A stretch of DNA of 64,000 nt, taken from Carbonactinospora thermoautotrophica. GTDB taxonomy: Bacteria; Actinomycetota; Actinomycetes; Streptomycetales; Carbonactinosporaceae. Both the position numbers and the translations under genes were made by a program. The notes beneath the pieces were generated by a model. The model did not search any database and had not been told where the DNA came from. It saw only the letters and a program-made list of their open reading frames with translations. The stretch is from the NCBI RefSeq assembly GCF_001543895.1, contig NZ_JYIJ01000014.1:1-64000 (forward strand), in the 5' to 3' direction. This document shows, one piece after another, positions 46,071 to 54,980 of this stretch (positions are counted from its first letter, which is position 1; each line of letters starts with the position of its first letter).

Positions 46071-46919
46071 ATGAGCACCACCGTCACCCCCGCGGCGAAG
46101 GCGGTCGCCACGCTGGCTGCCGCCAGCAGCCCCTCGCCGTTGCGGCGCGGCGCCCTGTACTGGGCGTTCGCCGACGGCCTCGTGCTGGCCGGGCGCCAGC
46201 TGCGCAAGATCCCACGGGTGCCGGAGCAGCTAGTGTTCGCCACGGTGCAGCCGATCCTGTTCGTGCTGCTGTTCCGGTACGTGTTCGGCGGCGCCATCCA
46301 CCCGGAGGGCACGACGTACCCCAACTTCCTCATGGCCGGTGTCTTCGTGCAGACCGTGGTGATCGGCTCGGCCGCCACCTGCGTCGGCATCGCCGAGGAC
46401 CTGCAGTGCGGTCTCATCGACCGTTTCCGGTCCCTGCCGATGGCTCGCTCGGCCGTGCTGACCGGGCGCACGCTCGCCGACGCTGCCCGCAACCTCTTCA
46501 CGGTCGCGGTCATGTTCGGGGTGGGCCTGGTCGTCGGCTTCCGGCCCCAGGGCAGCCCGCTTGCCTGGCTGGAGGCGATCGTGTTGCTGCTGCTCATCGG
46601 GTACGCCTTCTCCTGGGTGGGAGCCACCATCGGACTTGCCGTACGCACCGTCGAGGCCGCGCAGTCGGCCGGCCTGTCCTGGGTGTTCCCGCTGACCTTC
46701 CTGAGCAGCGCCTTCGTACCCACCGAGACCATGCCGGGCTGGCTGCGCGCCTTCGCTGAGAACCAGCCGATCACCGCCTTCATCGAGGCCGTCCGTGCCC
46801 TGCTGCTGGACCGGCCGGTCGGTTCCTCGGTCGCGATCACACTCGCCTGGACGATCGGCGTCTTGTGCGTGTTCGCGCCGCTGTCGGTGGCCCTGTACCG
46901 GCGCGTCACCACCCGCTAG
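46071..46919 (+). CDS. drrB: Daunorubicin-type exporter permease (DrrB)
   Basis: 282 residues, ABC-2 type membrane protein with about six hydrophobic segments (for example LFVLLFRYVFGGAI, VAVMFGVGLVVGF, AIVLLLLIGYAFSWVG, IGVLCVFAPLSVALY). It pairs with DrrA for export of the aromatic product. Its ribosome binding site AAAGGTAGGG is within or at the edge of the IS110 end. A 16-bp terminator hairpin follows at 46921. Confidence 0.92.
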   Translation: MSTTVTPAAKAVATLAAASSPSPLRRGALYWAFADGLVLAGRQLRKIPRVPEQLVFATVQPILFVLLFRYVFGGAIHPEGTTYPNFLMAGVFVQTVVIGSAATCVGIAEDLQCGLIDRFRSLPMARSAVLTGRTLADAARNLFTVAVMFGVGLVVGFRPQGSPLAWLEAIVLLLLIGYAFSWVGATIGLAVRTVEAAQSAGLSWVFPLTFLSSAFVPTETMPGWLRAFAENQPITAFIEAVRALLLDRPVGSSVAITLAWTIGVLCVFAPLSVALYRRVTTR

Positions 46920-46920
46920 C

Positions 46921-46964
46921 CGTCAGGTGCCCGGCCTGCCCCGACCTTGGCCGGGCACCTGACG
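46921..46964 (+). terminator. 16-bp perfect hairpin after drrB
   Basis: CGTCAGGTGCCCGGCC (46921-46936) and GGCCGGGCACCTGACG (46949-46964), loop 12 nt, two bp after the drrB stop. A strong rho-independent-like stem without a U-tract. It separates the exporter genes from the methyltransferase-P450 unit. Confidence 0.75.
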
Positions 46965-47055
46965 GAGACGTGACGGCCGGGTGACGGTGCCGCCACTACA
47001 AACAGCTCGCGAAGTCCAACGGGCCACCTGAGGACCCGGCGAGAAAGAGGCGACC

Positions 47056-48084
47056 ATGACCGATCTCCAGGGCCAGCCACACTCCCCGCCGCCACCGGCG
47101 AGGGTTATGCAGATGATCTGCGGGTACTGGGTCACCCAGTCCATTCACGTAGCCGCCGAGCTGCGGATCCCCGATCTCATCGCCGCCGGCACCGGCAAGC
47201 TGGACGACCTCGCAACCGTCACCGGGGCGCACCCAGGCGCCCTCGCCCGGCTGTTGCGCGCCCTGGAGAGCCTCGAACTTCTGGCGCGCCAGTCCGACGG
47301 GCGCTACCAGCTCACGCCGCTCGGCGAGTGCCTGCGCGAGGGGGTACCGAACTCGATGCGCAACCTGGCACTGCTGGCCGGGGAGGAGCACTACCGCATC
47401 TGGGCACACCTGGACCACAGTGTGCGCACCGGTGAGCCCGCCCTGGAGCGGGCGCTTGGCGCGCCCTTGTGGGCATACCTGGAGACCCACCCCGAGGCGG
47501 CTGTCCGCTTCAACAACGCCATGTCGGACCTGGCACGCAACGTCCACCTGGCAGCCGTCGCCGCGTACGACTTCAGCACGGTCAAGAAGGTCGTCGACGT
47601 GGGCGGCGGCACCGGCAGCCTGCTGGCGCACGTGCTTGCCACGCACGACCACCTCACCGGGGTGCTGTTCGACCTGCCGCGTGTCGTCGCCAAGGCCGGC
47701 CCGGTGCTCGAGCAGGCGGGCGTGCAAGACCGGTGCGAGGTGGTCGGCGGAGACTTCTTCGCCGGCGGCGTGCCGACTGACGGCGACGTGTACCTGATGT
47801 CGCTGGTGCTGCACGACTTCGACGATGAGCAGTCCGTCCGCATCCTCAAGAGCGTCCGCGAAGCGATCCCGGACCACGGCAAGCTCGTCATCCTCGAGCA
47901 GGTCGTGCCGGCCGACGGCAAGCCGCACATCTCCAAGCTGGTCGACGTCAACATGCTCGTGGTCAGCGGCGGGCGGGAGCGCACCGAGGCGGAGTTCGCC
48001 CAGCTCCTCAACAGCGCCGGATTCCGGTTCGAGAGCACGTTGCCCTCTCCCACGACGATCAACGCCATCGTCGGCACCCCGTGA
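47056..48084 (+). CDS. O-methyltransferase (SAM-dependent, DmpM/TcmO-like)
   Basis: 342 residues. N-terminal dimerisation/winged helix (IHVAAELRIPDLIAAGTGKL, HPGALARLLRALESLELLAR) and a C-terminal Rossmann domain with VVDVGGGTGSLLAHVLATHD (SAM motif I), GDFFAGGVPTDGDVYLMSLV and ILEQVVPADGK. It probably methylates a phenol hydroxyl of the polyketide. An independent promoter is likely, as a terminator precedes it. It ends in a GTGA region with a possible P450 start at 48081. Confidence 0.92.
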   Translation: MTDLQGQPHSPPPPARVMQMICGYWVTQSIHVAAELRIPDLIAAGTGKLDDLATVTGAHPGALARLLRALESLELLARQSDGRYQLTPLGECLREGVPNSMRNLALLAGEEHYRIWAHLDHSVRTGEPALERALGAPLWAYLETHPEAAVRFNNAMSDLARNVHLAAVAAYDFSTVKKVVDVGGGTGSLLAHVLATHDHLTGVLFDLPRVVAKAGPVLEQAGVQDRCEVVGGDFFAGGVPTDGDVYLMSLVLHDFDDEQSVRILKSVREAIPDHGKLVILEQVVPADGKPHISKLVDVNMLVVSGGRERTEAEFAQLLNSAGFRFESTLPSPTTINAIVGTP

Positions 48085-48113
48085 CATCTCCTGACCTGAA
48101 GGGAACAGCTGGC

Positions 48114-49397
48114 ATGACACCCCAGGCGCACAAGACCGAGGAGTACTCGTACCCCGAGTTCTTCACCGACGACTTCATCAAGAACCCGTACCCGACCTAC
48201 GCCCACCTGCGCGAGAACGAACCGGTCTTCCACACCACATACCCGGGGGAGCCAGTCGAGATCTACGTCCTGTCCCGGTATGACGACGTCAAGGAAGCGT
48301 TCAGCCACCCGTGCATCAGCAAGCAGCGCAAGCACGTCACCCAGGGCCTGCTCGCGCCGAACGCCATGCACCGCAAGCTCAAGGGCTTCCACACCAACCT
48401 CGTCATGGTCGACCCGCCGGTGCATACCCGGATGCGCAAGGTCGTAACCCGTGAGCTCAACCCGGCCCGGATCAACGCGCTGAAGGAGCGCGCCCAGGAG
48501 TACATCGACGAGCTCATCGACGCGATGGCGCCGCGCGGCGAGGCCGACCTGATCGGCGACTTCGCCAACCCGCTGCCTACGAAGGTGCTGGGCGAGTGGA
48601 TGCTCGGCATCCCGCCGAGCAAGGAGTGGGACGAGTTCCTGGAGAAGTCCACGCTGCTCGTCACGCCCCGTTACGACTACCGGGCTGAGGACTACGACGC
48701 GCTCAAGCTCACCATGAACGAGTTCATCCTCGACCTGTTGGAGCACAAGCGCGCCAACCCCGCGGACGACCTGCTGACGGCGTTCGTCACCGCCCATGCC
48801 AACGGGGAGATCGACGACGACGAGGTCATCGGCATCACGGTCACCATGCTGCTCGCCGGGTTCGCCTCGACCACCTTCCTCATCGGCAACGCCGCACTCG
48901 CTCTGCTCACCCACCCCGACCAGATGAAGCTCCTGCAGGAGCGCCCCGAGCTGCTGGACTCCGCGGTCGAGGAGTTCATCCGGTACGACGGGTCGATGCA
49001 GACCGCCACCTTCCGGTTCACGTCCGAGGACCTGGAGATCCAGGGCACCACGATCCCGCGCGGATCGATCATCGTGCTCGCGCTGGCCAGCGCCCACCGC
49101 GACCCGGATGCGTTCGAACGGCCCGACGAGTTCGACATCACGCGTGGGCACAACCCGCACATGGGGTTCGGGCTCGGCGTCCACTCCTGCCCGGGCAACC
49201 GGCTGGGCCGGCTGTTCACCAAGATGGCGATCGGCAGCCTGGTGCAGCGTATTCCGGATCTGACCCTGGCCGTCGACCCCGACGAGCTGAAGTGGCGTCC
49301 CGGCCTGCTGCACCGCGGCCTATTCGAGCTGCCCGTGCGGTTCACCCCGCAGCCGGGGCCCGCGACAGGTGCGGTGTCGGAGGAGGTGACGCCATGA
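48114..49397 (+). CDS. Cytochrome P450 (1), altered I-helix
   Basis: 427 residues. Heme loop FGLGVHSCPGNRLGR with Cys 359 as the iron ligand; ExxR in EEFIRYD. The I-helix motif, normally AGxET, reads LLAGFASTTFLIG, so the acid-alcohol pair (Glu/Asp-Thr) is Ala-Ser. This may affect oxygen activation and is unusual for a monooxygenase. ATG 48114 has AAGGGAACAGCT upstream; GTG 48081 (overlap with the methyltransferase stop) is an alternative. It overlaps the next P450 by ATGA. Confidence 0.92.
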   Translation: MTPQAHKTEEYSYPEFFTDDFIKNPYPTYAHLRENEPVFHTTYPGEPVEIYVLSRYDDVKEAFSHPCISKQRKHVTQGLLAPNAMHRKLKGFHTNLVMVDPPVHTRMRKVVTRELNPARINALKERAQEYIDELIDAMAPRGEADLIGDFANPLPTKVLGEWMLGIPPSKEWDEFLEKSTLLVTPRYDYRAEDYDALKLTMNEFILDLLEHKRANPADDLLTAFVTAHANGEIDDDEVIGITVTMLLAGFASTTFLIGNAALALLTHPDQMKLLQERPELLDSAVEEFIRYDGSMQTATFRFTSEDLEIQGTTIPRGSIIVLALASAHRDPDAFERPDEFDITRGHNPHMGFGLGVHSCPGNRLGRLFTKMAIGSLVQRIPDLTLAVDPDELKWRPGLLHRGLFELPVRFTPQPGPATGAVSEEVTP

Positions 49398-50662
49398 CCG
49401 AGACTGGCCCGGCCATTTCGATGTTCGGGCCGGATTTCCACGTCGACCCGTACCCGACGTACGCGCGGCTGCGGGACGAAGCGCCGGTCTGCCGGGTGAC
49501 CACGCCGATGGGGTTCGACACCTGGCTCGTCACCCGCTACGAGGACGCCCGCGCGGCGCTCGCCGACCCGCGGCTCAGCAAGGACATGCACCTCGCTGGC
49601 CAGAAGTACCTGGAGATCTTCGGCGAGACGTCCGCGGCGCTCGACGAGAACATGCTCAACTCCGACCCGCCGAACCACACCCGGCTGCGGCGCCTGGTCT
49701 CCAAGGCGTTCACACCGCGGCGGATCGAGGCGCTGCGCCCCCGCGTCGAGGAGGTGGCCGAGGAGCTCCTCGACAAGATCGCCCCGCACGGGGAGGCGGA
49801 GCTCATGAGCGACTTCGCCTTCCCGCTGCCGGTGACAATCATCTGCGACCTGCTCGGGGTACCACCGCAGGACCGGGAGGCGTTCACCGGGTGGGCGCGC
49901 AGCATGGGCACGTTCGGGTTCGACGACAGCGGCGCTGCCCAGGACGCGGAGCGAAGCCTGTACAACTACCTGACCCGGCTTATCGAGCGCAAGCGCGCAC
50001 AGCCTGAGGAGGATATGCTGAGCGCGCTCATCGCCGCCCGGGACGGGGAGGGTCGGCTGTCGGAGAGCGAGTTGATCTCGACGGCGTTCCTCCTGCTGTT
50101 CGCCGGTCACGAGACCACCGCCAACTTCATCGGCAACGCCGTCCTGGCGCTGCTGCTCAACCCCGAACAGATGCGGCTGCTGCTCGACAAGCCGGCACTG
50201 CTGCCGGGCGCGATCGAGGAACTGCTGCGGTATGACGGATCGGTCGAGAACGCGACCTTCCGGTTCGCCGCCGAGGACCTAGAGATCGCCGGGACCCGCA
50301 TCCCCAAGGGGTCAGTGGTGACCATCGTGCTCAACTCCGCCAACCGTGACCCCGCCCGGTTCACCGACCCCGATCGGGTCGACATCACCCGCGCGGAGAA
50401 CGCGCACCTGGCGTTCGGGCACGGTATTCATTACTGCCTCGGCGCGCCGCTCGCCCGGATGGAGGCGCAGATCGGGATCGGCATGCTGCTGCACCGGCTG
50501 CCCAACCTGTGCCTCGCGGTACGCCCGGACAAGCTGCGCTGGCTGCCGGCGGCTGTCCCCTTCCGGGGACTGCACGAACTGCCGGTGTGGTTCACCCCGG
50601 AAGTCACCCACAGCCGGAAGGACGCTTGGCGGCTCTCCGGGGCGAGCGCGACAATCACCTAA
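49394..50662 (+). CDS. Cytochrome P450 (2), canonical
   Basis: 422 residues. Heme loop FGHGIHYCLGAPLARME, ExxR in EELLRYD, and the normal I-helix LLFAGHETTANFIG. ATG 49394 overlaps the P450 (1) stop. An IS5-type element starts within its TAA: T60 belongs to the host and the following A bases to the IS. The host sequence across the empty site would read TAG, so the protein end is unchanged. Likely a tailoring hydroxylase of the polyketide. Confidence 0.94.
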   Translation: MTETGPAISMFGPDFHVDPYPTYARLRDEAPVCRVTTPMGFDTWLVTRYEDARAALADPRLSKDMHLAGQKYLEIFGETSAALDENMLNSDPPNHTRLRRLVSKAFTPRRIEALRPRVEEVAEELLDKIAPHGEAELMSDFAFPLPVTIICDLLGVPPQDREAFTGWARSMGTFGFDDSGAAQDAERSLYNYLTRLIERKRAQPEEDMLSALIAARDGEGRLSESELISTAFLLLFAGHETTANFIGNAVLALLLNPEQMRLLLDKPALLPGAIEELLRYDGSVENATFRFAAEDLEIAGTRIPKGSVVTIVLNSANRDPARFTDPDRVDITRAENAHLAFGHGIHYCLGAPLARMEAQIGIGMLLHRLPNLCLAVRPDKLRWLPAAVPFRGLHELPVWFTPEVTHSRKDAWRLSGASATIT

Positions 50663-51549
50663 AGGTTGTCTCGTAACTCGGGGCGGTGTCGGCCGTTGGT
50701 CGGGGTATGGGTCAGGTGATCTCTGCTGCTCAGGCGGGGTGGATCACTCCGTTCACCGGGTTGACACCCCGGCAGTTCCGCAAGCTGGTGCGTACCGTGG
50801 CCGAGCGGGGCGGGGACAGGATCGCCGACGGTCGCGCCTGCCGGCCGTGGCGATTGTGTCTGGCGGATCGGGTGTTGCTGGTCGCGGTGTACTGGCGCAC
50901 GAACCTGACGTTGCGGCAGGTCGGCCCGCTGTTCGGGATCTCCCATGCCGCGGCGCACCGGGTCGTGGAGACGGTGGGGCCGCTGCTGGCCCTGGCCCCG
51001 GCCCGGCGCCGCAGCGTCGATCAGGTGTGCATCGTGGACGGCACCCTGGTGCCCACCCGGGATCGCCGCCTGGCGGAGCGCAGCAAGAACTACCGGTACT
51101 CGACCAACCTCCAGGTCGCGATCGACGCCGACACCCGCCTGGTCGTCGCCGTCGGGGACCCCCAGCCGGGCAACCGCAACGACTGCCGGGCCTACCGCGA
51201 GTCCGGCATTGACCAGGTCCTGGCTGGCAGGCCTGTCATGGCCGACGGGGGCTATCAGGGCAACCCGGGCGTGATCATCCCCTACCGTAGGCCCCGGGAC
51301 GGCACGCCCCTGCCGGAGTGGCAGGAGGAGCTCAACGCGGTCCATCGCAGCGTCCGGGCTCGGATCGAGCACACCCTGGCGAGGATGAAGTGTTGGAAGA
51401 TCCTGCGCGATTACCGGCGCAAGGCCCATACCCTGCGCGACACCGCCGCCGGCATCGCCTTCCTGCACAACCTCGCCCTCACTGGTTGATCAGAGCAGGC
51501 GCCGGCCAGCATCGCACGCAACCCAGAAGACCAGTTACGTGACAGCCTT
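50662..51549 (+). mobile_element. IS5-type element at the end of the PKS cluster
   Basis: Inverted repeats AAGGTTGTCTCGTAACTCG (50662-50680) and, in complement of 51531-51549, AAGGCTGTCACGTAACTGG, 16 of 19 positions the same. TA flanks both sides (50660-50661, 51550-51551), a 2-bp target duplication as in the IS427 group of IS5. One intact transposase fills it. Confidence 0.82.
50707..51489 (+). CDS. IS5-family (IS427-like) transposase
   Basis: 260 residues. N-terminal helix-turn-helix LTLRQVGPLFGISHAAAHRV, DDE residues in VCIVDGTLVPTRDR, MADGGYQGNPGVI and RARIEHTLARMKCWKILRDY. A longer frame starts at 50686 (GTG), but ATG 50707 fits better. Full length, probably active. It differs from the two IS5-type copies at 1 kb and 54 kb. 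Confidence 0.88.
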   Translation: MGQVISAAQAGWITPFTGLTPRQFRKLVRTVAERGGDRIADGRACRPWRLCLADRVLLVAVYWRTNLTLRQVGPLFGISHAAAHRVVETVGPLLALAPARRRSVDQVCIVDGTLVPTRDRRLAERSKNYRYSTNLQVAIDADTRLVVAVGDPQPGNRNDCRAYRESGIDQVLAGRPVMADGGYQGNPGVIIPYRRPRDGTPLPEWQEELNAVHRSVRARIEHTLARMKCWKILRDYRRKAHTLRDTAAGIAFLHNLALTG

Positions 51550-51605
51550 TAGGCGAACGTCGCCCAAGCGACCGGGTGACGTGCTGGGGGAACACGAGGG
51601 GAATC

Positions 51606-52262
51606 ATGGGGCACTTCGTGGGCTTCTCGCCCAAGGCGTTCGAGTTCTTCGAGGGCCTGCTCGCCGACAACTCCAAGGAGTACTGGGCCAAGCACCGTGA
51701 CACGTACAAGGAGTATGTGAAGGAGCCGGTGAAGGCCCTTGTCGAAGCTCTGCAGCCGGACTTCGGTGAGTCGGTCCGGGTGATGAGTCTGCAGCGGGAC
51801 ACGCGGTTCGCGCCGGACAAGCCCCCGTACAAGACGTCACAGATCGCGCTGGTCAACCGGGACGACGGCACGTGCTACCACCTGGAGCTGTCCGCGGACG
51901 GCCTGGTTGTCGGCGGGGGGCTGTGGTTCGCTGCCAAGGACCAGCAGACCCGCATGCGCGAGGCGATCGACGCCGAGGACACCGGCAAGGAGCTGGAGCA
52001 CCTGCTCGGCCAGCTGCGCGACGCTGGCTTTGAGCTGGTGGGCGACACGCTGAAGACCCGCCCGCGCGGATATGCCGCCGACCACCCGCGCATCGACCTG
52101 CTGCGGTACGAGTCGCTGCGCGTCGAGCGCGGCCACGAGCGGGCCGACTGGATGCACACGCCCGAGGTTTTCGACCGGGTGCGCGACGCCTGGCGGGCGG
52201 TCCGGCCGCTCAACGAGTGGTTCGGCACCCACGTGGGGCCGCCGGGAGAGCCCTGTCGGTAG
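51606..52262 (+). CDS. DUF2461-family protein
   Basis: 218 residues. GFSPKAFEFFEGLLADNSKEYW at the start, YKEYVKEPVKALVEAL, RDTRFAPDKPPYKTSQIAL and YHLELSADGLVVGGGLWFAA, as in the DUF2461 (TIGR02453-like) family, whose function is unknown. ATG 51606 has AGGGGAATC upstream. A terminator-like hairpin follows at 52286. It lies outside the polyketide cluster proper. Confidence 0.85.
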   Translation: MGHFVGFSPKAFEFFEGLLADNSKEYWAKHRDTYKEYVKEPVKALVEALQPDFGESVRVMSLQRDTRFAPDKPPYKTSQIALVNRDDGTCYHLELSADGLVVGGGLWFAAKDQQTRMREAIDAEDTGKELEHLLGQLRDAGFELVGDTLKTRPRGYAADHPRIDLLRYESLRVERGHERADWMHTPEVFDRVRDAWRAVRPLNEWFGTHVGPPGEPCR

Positions 52263-52285
52263 TCGGAACCGGACGTGTCGGAACC

Positions 52286-52316
52286 GGGGCCGTGCGCGGT
52301 CTTCGCGCGCGGCCCC
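52286..52316 (+). terminator. GC-rich hairpin after the DUF2461 gene
   Basis: GGGGCCGTGCGCG (52286-52298) pairs with CGCGCGCGGCCCC (52304-52316), 13 bp with one U-G pair and a 5-nt loop, 23 bp after the stop. A likely terminator without a U-tract. Confidence 0.65.
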
Positions 52317-52434
52317 CGGGTCTCCTTGCTGGGGATCACCGGTGACGGCGTCCTGACAGACGGACCGCGCGTCAGAATCGGCCCTGCGATGCCGCCGGAC
52401 CCGGCGGCCTGTGTTCGAGCGAAGGTGGAGACAC

Positions 52435-52720
52435 GTGGCACGTTCAGGACGGCCCAGCCGACGCCGTGCTCTCCGTGCGGTGGGCGTTCTCGCGATCCTG
52501 GCGTCCTCACGATCGCGGCGCCCTCCGCAGCCGCGCCGTGTGGACGCGACTGGCCAACATGGCAGAAGGACTGGTACGGCTCCCGGCACAACCCGGCCGG
52601 GTTCGGCATCAACCGAATGACGGTGGCGAAACCGCGGCCGAGGTGGACGTTTGTGTTCCCCCACTCGGGTGGGATGCAGTCCAGCCAGCGGCCGTGACCG
52701 GCGGGACGGTCTACGTCGAC
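52435..52720 (+). pseudogene. PQQ beta-propeller-like secreted protein, N-terminal remnant
   Basis: A GTG at 52435 (GTGGAGACAC upstream) opens a signal peptide-like start (ARSGRPSRRRALRAVGVLAI). Near 52530 the frame changes to WPTWQKDWYGSRHNPAGF then TVAKPRPRWTFVFP, the first blade of PQQ-type (quinoprotein-like) propellers. A further frame gives AVTGGTVYV at about 52694-52720, the next blade strand. A transposase remnant then takes over. The gene is dead. Confidence 0.5.
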
Positions 52721-53020
52721 TTGATTGGTCATTCGTCGAGCGTGGTGACCTTTATCGAACGTCTTGCGCCGGACGAGCTGTGGAAGCTGCTCCAGAACGT
52801 GGTGCCGCCGGGTCCGACGCGGCCGCAGGGCGGTGCTCGGCGGCAGGCCGGCGGCCGGGAAGCGCTGGCTGCTTCCGCCGCGGTCTCGGGGTGCACCTGG
52901 CGGCAGCTTTCCCGTGTTCGGCGCCCAGACCGCACCGCCGCTTCACCGAATGGACCCGGCCCCGCGTGTGGGCCAAGCTGCACCGGGTCGTGCTGGACCG
53001 GCTCGGTGACGGCTTGACCC
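52720..53020 (+). pseudogene. IS5-family transposase N-terminal remnant
   Basis: SSVVTFIERLAPDELWKLLQ and NVVPPGP give the N-terminal region of IS5-type transposases of actinomycetes (LVPDELWxLVQPLLPP). A second frame near 52930-53010 gives RRFTEWTRPRVWAKLHRVVL, DRLG, which continues the same domain. The catalytic part is missing. It interrupts the PQQ-like remnant. Confidence 0.55.
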
Positions 53021-53999
53021 CTGGCGCACTTCGTGGCGAAGGTCATGTTCCGGCAGGTCAAAGTTATGGAGGAACGCGGACGGCTTGTCGGGACTGGCCA
53101 GCGGGGACCGTCAAGCCCATGACCAGGTTTCTATACGTACATGCGGTGTCGAGAAGCCTCGGTTTCGGACTGCGGTTGGAGGTATTAGTCCATACGGGTG
53201 ACCTCCGCAACATCAGTTGAGAATAGTTCCTTCAGACGGATGCCCAGGTCAGCCACAGAAAGCGAGATCGAAACGCATTCGTGGGGATAGCGCGGGCAGG
53301 GGAGCTGAATCCCCACAGCGGGTAACCGCCGAATGGGGATGTTTGCGTTCTTGTCCCTCGCCGGGATGGCGCTCATCGTCAGTGATCCCGCTGGTTGTCC
53401 GCCCTACTCGGTCGGGGATGTTCCGACAGCCGAAGGCAGAACTGGGGCTGCGATGGCAGATCAAGATCAGCGCAACCGCTGAGACGACGGAGGCTTGCCG
53501 CCCGTAGAGCCTACGAGGCTGTGCTGTCGGTGTTGTTTCCCGAATCGGGGAAAGAGCAGCGGCCGGGCATTTTCACCGGTACCAGCGCGGGCTCCATGCG
53601 GTGCTCTTCGCCGCACTGACGCATTTGCCCGTTGAGCAAGCCGTCGAGCGAGCCCTCGCGCTGCGGCGAGGAGTGAAGAAAGAAGACGGCTGCCACCAGG
53701 CCCTCTGGACCACACCGGTGTCAGGACCGCGCGATCTTCTCGGATCGCTGAACCTGCCGGGCCGACTGAGCCGGAGGTACCCGCACAAGTTGGTCCGGGC
53801 TGGGTCGAAAACAACAGGCCCCAGTACCGCTGTGCCATTTTCCGCGATCGCGTCCAGCAATGCGGTCGGCAACCAACGCTGTCGCCCCCATGGGAACGAA
53901 CTGCGAAGCAACTTGCTTGAGCACAACTACCCATCTTCAGCGAGACAAGGAGAGCACAAGGAGAGCGCGGTGACGGTCAGGAAGGCCAGCCAGTAAGAG
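53021..53999. other. Unassigned decayed region
   Basis: Small ORFs run on both strands (for example 53601-53996 plus and 53573-53926 minus), but none has a start with a good ribosome binding site, nor motifs I recognise. Composition varies. Flanked by transposase remnants and an IS5-type copy, so it is probably fragmented DNA. Confidence 0.4.
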
Positions 54000-54925
54000 A
54001 GTGAGGTTTTCTCAGTAGCGTCGTCCGTGTTCGAACTGGGTGAGGACGAGTGCGGCGCGGACGATGGCACCGATGCGCCAGGGGTCGAGGGTGACGTGTT
54101 GGAGGGCCTTCCAGCGGGTTTTGAGCAGTGCGATGCCGCGTTCGGCCACGGCGCGCAGCGCGTTGATGATCCTGTTGCGGGCGCGGTTGTCGACCGACAG
54201 CACCTGGGTGCCGGGCGGGTTACGGATCGGGGTGTGCACGCCGATCCCGGCGCCGATGTAGCCCTTGTCGGCCAGCGTGGGCAGGCGTGAGGCGTACAGA
54301 GCCGGCAGTGCCAGTTCGCGGGCCGCGGCCAGGTCATGGGTACGCCCGGGACTCACCTGCGATGTCCACAGCGGGAACCCGTCCGGTGCACACACAAGCT
54401 GAATGTTGCCGCCGTGACGTGCGTGTTTGCCCGAATACCACTCGTCGTGACCGGCCTCGGTACACGCCGCCACCCGATCGGTTTCGACCAGCGTGCCGTC
54501 CAGGATCAGATGGGAGATCCCCTCGGTTCGGGAGCGGGTCAGGACCTGGTGCAGGTCGGGAGCGGCGTCGGCGAGCACGTCGATGCCCTCGTGGAGATAC
54601 CGGTAGGCCGTGGCGATGGAGATCTTGTGGTCGCGGGCGAGTGCGTCGACCCGGGTGGCGTCGGCGAACCAGCGCAGCACCAGCACGGCCTGGCGGAAGC
54701 AGGTCAACGCGCGGGAGCCCCGCCGGGTGCCCCGGCGTCGCCGTTCCGCGCGCAGCAGGCCCGAGACGAACAGCACCGTCTGGCGTGACACGGCGAGCGT
54801 GGCAGGATAGGTGACCACGTGGAGCCCCTCCGGTAAGACCTGATCCCTCAGCAAGATCAGTCCTACCAGGGGCTTCACGCCTATCTGACACCAGGTCAAC
54901 CACCCATCACTGAGAAAACCTCAGT
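54000..54925 (-). mobile_element. IS5-type insertion sequence, copy 2
   Basis: Appears identical to 995-1920 in sequence, length and orientation, with the same TGAGGTTTTCTCAGT-type inverted ends. Flanks differ from copy 1. The two copies bracket 52 kb that includes the lysine and polyketide loci. Confidence 0.85.
54012..54899 (-). CDS. IS5-family transposase (copy 2)
   Basis: 295 residues, the same protein as the one at 1007-1894, residue for residue. Motifs: DGTLVETDR, DKGYIGAG and the helix-turn-helix KISIATAYRYL. An intact gene. Confidence 0.85.
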   Translation of the reverse strand: MTWCQIGVKPLVGLILLRDQVLPEGLHVVTYPATLAVSRQTVLFVSGLLRAERRRRGTRRGSRALTCFRQAVLVLRWFADATRVDALARDHKISIATAYRYLHEGIDVLADAAPDLHQVLTRSRTEGISHLILDGTLVETDRVAACTEAGHDEWYSGKHARHGGNIQLVCAPDGFPLWTSQVSPGRTHDLAAARELALPALYASRLPTLADKGYIGAGIGVHTPIRNPPGTQVLSVDNRARNRIINALRAVAERGIALLKTRWKALQHVTLDPWRIGAIVRAALVLTQFEHGRRY

Positions 54926-54980
54926 GACCCTATCGTCATTCCACCGACAGCGGGCTGGCATCCACGGAAGGAAGCGACCG

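Noticed and set aside
44635-46074. A 479-residue plus-strand open frame between drrA and drrB
   Set aside because: It is the complement of the IS110 transposase and has no own motifs.
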